DNA of 8,278 nucleotides from Spirochaetales bacterium. Its GTDB lineage: Bacteria; Spirochaetota; Spirochaetia; Treponematales; Rectinemataceae. The translations under genes were made by a program, and so were the position numbers. A model generated the notes under the pieces. It saw only the letters and a program-made list of their open reading frames with translations, made no database searches and was not told the DNA's origin. Below are positions 5,328 through 8,278 of this stretch, piece by piece; position 1 is the first letter of the stretch; every line of letters begins with the position of its first letter. The stretch lies in the NCBI GenBank assembly GCA_015657395.1, contig JADLKI010000001.1, forward strand, positions 317,104-325,381, given 5' to 3'.

Positions 5328-7103
5328 TCACATCGCTTCCAGGAAGGGCACACAGAGCAATCCGCACGCCCGCCTCAGCGTCGCCTGTACCGCCCTCACC
5401 AGTGCGATCCGGCTCGCCGAAAGGTTCGCATCGTCGTTGCTGAGGACAGGATTGTCCCTATACCACGCGGAGAACTCGCTTGCAACCGCATGCGCGTAGC
5501 CGGCAAGAATCGACGGGTCCCTGCCCCTGGCCGACTGCTCGACCGTGGAGGGCAATTCCATCAGCAGCCGCACAAGCGGCCAGTCGGCGCCGGATGCAAG
5601 GAGTGCGGCATCCGCAGTTCCCTGGGCAGCATTGCCCTCTCCCTGCTCATATTTGCGCAGAATGGAATTCGCCCGGGCCCCCATGTACTGGATGTAGGGC
5701 CCCGTGTCGCCGGTAAATGAGAGCGACTGTTCGGGGTTGTAGAGCATGTCTTTATTGGGCGAAATCTGCAGAAGGTAGTAGTGCAGGGCTCCCAATGCGA
5801 TCTTCTCGGCGACAGACTGAATATCGCCCACCGCCTCCGCCCTGCCCTTTTCGACAATTTCCTGGGCCGCCAGCCTCGCCAGCTCGTCGATGAGATCGTC
5901 GGCGTCGACCACCGTCCCTTCGCGGGTCTTCATCCGGCCGGAGGGCAGATTCACAAGACCGTACGAGAGGTGGTAGAGATTCGCCGCCCATGCATAGCCG
6001 AGCCGTCTCAGCACCTCAAACAGAACCTTAAAGTGGTACTGCTGCTCAGAGGCCACGACGTAGACGAGCTCATCGAAGGGCCAGGTCTCATGGCGCATGA
6101 TTGCCGTGCCTATGTCCTGAGTGATATAGATGCTCGTGCCATCCTTCCTGAGAAGGACCTTTTTCCCCAGCCCCAGGTCCTCCAGGTCTATCCAGATCGC
6201 GCCGTCTTCGCCCCTGTAGAAGACGCCGCGGGCCAGCCCGTCGAGCACCTCTTCTCTGCCGAGCTTGTAGGTGTCATGCTCAAACTGAAACTCGTCGAAG
6301 CTGACCTGCTGCCTCCTGTAGGTCGCCATGATGCCTTTTATGGCCCAGTCGTTCATCTTCTTCCAGAGAGCGATGACCTCCGGGTCGCCGGCCTCCCACT
6401 TCTGCAGCAGCTCCTGGGCCTTTTGTTCGGCCTGGGGATCCTCTTCTGCCAGTTTATTGAAGAGCACATAATATTTGCCGACGAAGTGGTCGCTTTTCAG
6501 CCCTTCGTCCTCGGGGGAACGATTCTCTCCATAGGTGAGATAGGCGAGCATCGATTTGCAGATATGAATGCCGCGGTCGTTTATCAGGTTGACCTTTTTC
6601 ACCTCGGCGCCGGCGGCCGCCGTGATTCTCGCGAGCGACTCGCCGAGTACATTGTTCCGCAGATGCCCCAAATGGAGAGGCTTGTTTGTATTGGGGCAGG
6701 AGAATTCCACCATTACCCTGCGGCCTTCGAGAGAGGGACTCGAACCCCATGAGTCTTCCTTAGAGTGCGCCAAGAGATATTCCACCGCTCGGCCCCTGTC
6801 GAGGAAGACATTGAGGTATGGGCCGACGGCTTTGAGGTCTCCGGGCCAGTCGCGCGCGCCGTCTCCCCCGGCGCCCCCGCCGCCGCGACGTGCTATTTCG
6901 AGGGCGATCTGTGCCGGAGCCATGCGGAATGGCTTCGCATACGGAAACATGGGGAAGCCGATGTCCCCCAGTTCGGGCTTGGGCGGCCTTTCGGCAATGA
7001 TCTTCCCGGGAGAAAACTGAAGGTCAGCGAGCCCCTTCCCCTCGGCAAGCGCGTTCAGATGCGCGGCGACAATCGATTTCCATTGATCTACGTAGTGTTC
7101 CAT
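5328..7103 (-). CDS. argS: arginyl-tRNA synthetase
   Basis: This 591-residue class I aminoacyl-tRNA synthetase charges tRNA-Arg with arginine. From the N-terminus there are the ArgS-specific additional domain (about 1-115), the catalytic domain with CPNTNKPLHLGHLRNN (136-151, HIGH motif as HLGH at 144-147), INDRGIH (174-180), and GRMKTREG (389-396) in the place of KMSKS, a normal ArgS variant. An alpha-helical DALR anticodon-binding domain (from about 467, PYIQYMGARANSI) ends at FLEAM. A glycine-rich stretch (residues 72-82, about 6890-6858) interrupts the N-terminal domain. ATG 7103-7101 is chosen by family start; the frame is open 35 codons further, but that part is a shadow of the DUF167 gene. 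No Shine-Dalgarno precedes this ATG. It lies 22 bases after the DUF167 stop, and no terminator is evident after its TGA. Confidence 0.96.
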   Translation of the reverse strand: MEHYVDQWKSIVAAHLNALAEGKGLADLQFSPGKIIAERPPKPELGDIGFPMFPYAKPFRMAPAQIALEIARRGGGGAGGDGARDWPGDLKAVGPYLNVFLDRGRAVEYLLAHSKEDSWGSSPSLEGRRVMVEFSCPNTNKPLHLGHLRNNVLGESLARITAAAGAEVKKVNLINDRGIHICKSMLAYLTYGENRSPEDEGLKSDHFVGKYYVLFNKLAEEDPQAEQKAQELLQKWEAGDPEVIALWKKMNDWAIKGIMATYRRQQVSFDEFQFEHDTYKLGREEVLDGLARGVFYRGEDGAIWIDLEDLGLGKKVLLRKDGTSIYITQDIGTAIMRHETWPFDELVYVVASEQQYHFKVLFEVLRRLGYAWAANLYHLSYGLVNLPSGRMKTREGTVVDADDLIDELARLAAQEIVEKGRAEAVGDIQSVAEKIALGALHYYLLQISPNKDMLYNPEQSLSFTGDTGPYIQYMGARANSILRKYEQGEGNAAQGTADAALLASGADWPLVRLLMELPSTVEQSARGRDPSILAGYAHAVASEFSAWYRDNPVLSNDDANLSASRIALVRAVQATLRRACGLLCVPFLEAM

Positions 7104-7113
7104 CAGAAATAGG

Positions 7114-7119
7114 ATTGTA
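7114..7119 (-). promoter_or_regulatory. possible -10 element just before argS
   Basis: TACAAT on the - strand, ending ten bases before the argS ATG. If used, the transcript would start within a few bases of the ATG. The best -35 at normal spacing is TTGCAG (7143-7138, 18-base spacer), only three of six matches, so this is a weak candidate. Confidence 0.25.
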
Positions 7120-7125
7120 TCGGTT

Positions 7126-7425
7126 TTAGCCCATGTTCTGCAATAAGACGAGCTTGTTTCGGGAAGTCTGGCCCCGAAGCAGGCGGAGCTTCGACGGGGC
7201 GGTGCCAAGAAATTCGGCGATCAGTTCCAGCACCGCCTCATTCGCCCTGCCCTTTTCGGGGGCCGCAGAGACCTTCACGAGGAGGCTGCCGTTGCGGAAC
7301 CCCGCCACGGCATTGTGCGGGGCGTGCGGGATGACGGTCACGGCGAGGACGGTACCTTCTTTTTCCTGACGGAGCGCAGGCCCGAGATACCTGAGCCTGG
7401 CTTCAAATTCATCCCGCGCGATCAA
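7126..7425 (-). CDS. YggU/DUF167 family small protein
   Basis: This 99-residue protein matches the DUF167 (YggU) family, whose function is unknown. The pattern is clear: VTVIPHAPHNAVAG (residues 29-42), GSLLVKVSAAPEKGRANEAV (46-65, the family hallmark with PExGxAN), and LRLLRGQTSRNKLV (80-93). It has no signal peptide or membrane segment and is probably cytoplasmic. The start is TTG 7425-7423, which overlaps the ligA stop as TTGA and has a very strong, doubled Shine-Dalgarno upstream. A neighbouring ATG 12 bases downstream would be too far from that site. It is likely cotranscribed with ligA and argS. Confidence 0.9.
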   Translation of the reverse strand: MIARDEFEARLRYLGPALRQEKEGTVLAVTVIPHAPHNAVAGFRNGSLLVKVSAAPEKGRANEAVLELIAEFLGTAPSKLRLLRGQTSRNKLVLLQNMG

Positions 7426-8278
7426 TGTTCCTCCCTCCTGCCCAGCATCGCGAGGAACTGCGCCTCATCGATGATGCTGATGGAGAGTTCCTGCGCCCTG
7501 CGGTTTTTCTCCGATCCCGAAGAGGGATCGTTGGTCACAAGATAGTCGAGGTCCTTTGTCACGCTCGTCTTCACAAAGCCCCCACTATCCCTCACGAGCT
7601 TCTCGGCCTCGGAACGCTTCATCGCGACGAGTTCGCCCGTGAAGCAGAAGTTTTTGCCCGCGACAGGGATTTTTTCTGCCGAAACGGCGGCCGACGGAGC
7701 CCGGATGCGCACAAAACCCTTGTCCACGAGCTCGCGCATATCGGCTTCCACGACGCGGAGGCCGTTGTACAGCGCCTTGGCGGTGATCTCCGCAAAACCG
7801 TCGATGCTCTCGAAATCGGGCCAGGGCGCGAGGAGCAGTTTTTCCAGTGTGGTATAGCCTGCGGCGACCAATTTGTCCGCCATGAGTATGCCGATCCCCT
7901 CGATGTCAAAACCCGCGACGAACTGGGAGAGGCTCACGTCGCTTTGCGCCTTGATATTGCGGATTATCTTCTTTGCACTCTTGTCGCCCATTCTCTCGAA
8001 TGAGAGGAGCTCTTCCACCGTAAGCGAGTAGAGATCGGGTATACGCACTACTCTGCCGGCATCGAACAGTCTTCTTAAGAGGGCGGAGCCGATATCTTTG
8101 ATGTCGATGACGGAGAGCCACTTCTCCAGGCGATGGTATGCCTTGCCCGGACACGCGGGGTTCGGACAGTAAAGGCGCGTATCTTCGTCGACAAGCGGCG
8201 TCCCGCACAGTGAACAGTGTGTCGGAATGGAGATGGGCGCCGCATCCGGCGGATTCTCCACGAGCGATTCTATCTTGG
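7422..8278 (-). CDS. ligA: NAD-dependent DNA ligase LigA, C-terminal part (5' end outside window)
   Basis: The frame runs in from the right edge and ends at TGA 7424-7422, leaving 284 residues of a protein that is normally near 670. LigA seals nicks in DNA during replication and repair using NAD+. Visible in order are a four-cysteine zinc finger (Cys21, Cys24, Cys37, Cys42 of the visible part, in CSLCGTPL and YCPNPAC), helix-hairpin-helix repeats (about 57-172, for example GFDIEGIGI and ESIDGFAEI), and a BRCT domain (about 204-280: VAGKNFCFTGEL, VRDSGGFVKTSVTKDLDYLV, SEKNRRAQELSISIIDEAQF). The adenylation domain lies outside the window. A GTG at 8261 is internal. The stop overlaps the start of the DUF167 gene by four bases. 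Confidence 0.97.
   Translation of the reverse strand, partial: KIESLVENPPDAAPISIPTHCSLCGTPLVDEDTRLYCPNPACPGKAYHRLEKWLSVIDIKDIGSALLRRLFDAGRVVRIPDLYSLTVEELLSFERMGDKSAKKIIRNIKAQSDVSLSQFVAGFDIEGIGILMADKLVAAGYTTLEKLLLAPWPDFESIDGFAEITAKALYNGLRVVEADMRELVDKGFVRIRAPSAAVSAEKIPVAGKNFCFTGELVAMKRSEAEKLVRDSGGFVKTSVTKDLDYLVTNDPSSGSEKNRRAQELSISIIDEAQFLAMLGRREEH
7430..7439 (-). promoter_or_regulatory. strong ribosome binding site for the TTG start of the DUF167 gene
   Basis: AGGAGGGAGG, with GG ending four bases and the first AGGAGG eight bases before TTG 7425-7423, inside the end of ligA. Its strength makes the rare TTG start credible. Confidence 0.75.

Noticed and set aside
4387..5499. A 370-codon open frame on the + strand, across obg, rpmA, rplU, the rplU promoter and the end of argS
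   Set aside because: It crosses three well-supported genes that use different frames, plus the terminator and the promoter. Its product has low-complexity stretches and no recognisable domain, and no ribosome binding site favours it. Long antisense frames are expected in GC-rich coding DNA.
6731..6747. tRNA T-arm-like sequence GGGGTTCGAGTCCC on the - strand inside argS
   Set aside because: It is part of the open argS frame between the N-terminal and catalytic domains, and no other tRNA arms are present.
5781..6752. A 323-codon open frame on the + strand inside argS
   Set aside because: It is antisense to an intact, fully conserved arginyl-tRNA synthetase and follows its codon pattern. It shows no domain or translation signal of its own.
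1..8278. Search for a mobile element, CRISPR array, toxin-antitoxin pair, phage genes or a novel defence system
   Set aside because: All but a few short gaps are filled by recognisable housekeeping genes in good order. No direct repeats, terminal inverted repeats, integrase or unexplained gene cluster is visible.

Overview
The window is ordinary chromosomal DNA, densely packed with housekeeping genes: roughly mid-50s % GC by eye and more than 95% coding. The protein sequences suggest a spirochaete, probably of the Treponema/Spirochaeta group. The reasons are the L21 and L27 sequences (for example the GRDSNP and GTPYV stretches), an ArgS with an MKTREG loop in the KMSKS position, and a LytR-family protein sitting between yqeK and rsfS. 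This assignment comes from remembered family resemblance, not from a search, so it is moderately confident for the phylum and weak below it.

Layout. At the left edge, on the + strand, is the 3' part of an ABC exporter (1-729). It converges, with 14 bases between the stop codons, on a long run of genes that all read on the - strand. From right to left, in their direction of transcription, these are: the C-terminal part of ligA (edge to 7422), a small YggU/DUF167 gene (7425-7126), argS (7103-5328), a consensus-like promoter (about 5303-5274), rplU (5235-4924), rpmA (4893-4648), a strong intrinsic terminator (4622-4591), obg (4553-3453), nadD (3456-2878), yqeK (2900-2289), a LytR-CpsA-Psr-like membrane protein (2289-1099) and rsfS (1124-744).

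How the genes work together. rplU and rpmA encode 50S proteins. Obg is the 50S assembly and stress GTPase, and RsfS silences the ribosome by binding the large subunit, so the cluster is ribosome-centred. nadD (NAD synthesis) and yqeK (HD-domain Ap4A hydrolase family) lie between them, as in the nadD-yqeK-rsfS arrangement of many bacteria, with a LytR-like protein inserted before rsfS. The five genes obg to rsfS overlap end to end (4, 23, 1 and 26 bases), which suggests one translationally coupled transcript. The terminator between rpmA and obg, with no convincing promoter after it, suggests that expression of this lower part depends on readthrough. The right-hand group (ligA, DUF167, argS) also looks like one transcription unit.

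I found no mobile element, CRISPR array, RNA gene or novel multi-gene system. The points most worth checking are the shortened N-terminal tail of L27, the rpmA-obg terminator, the LCP domain that has lost its usual Arg/Asp residues, and an argS start without a Shine-Dalgarno sequence.
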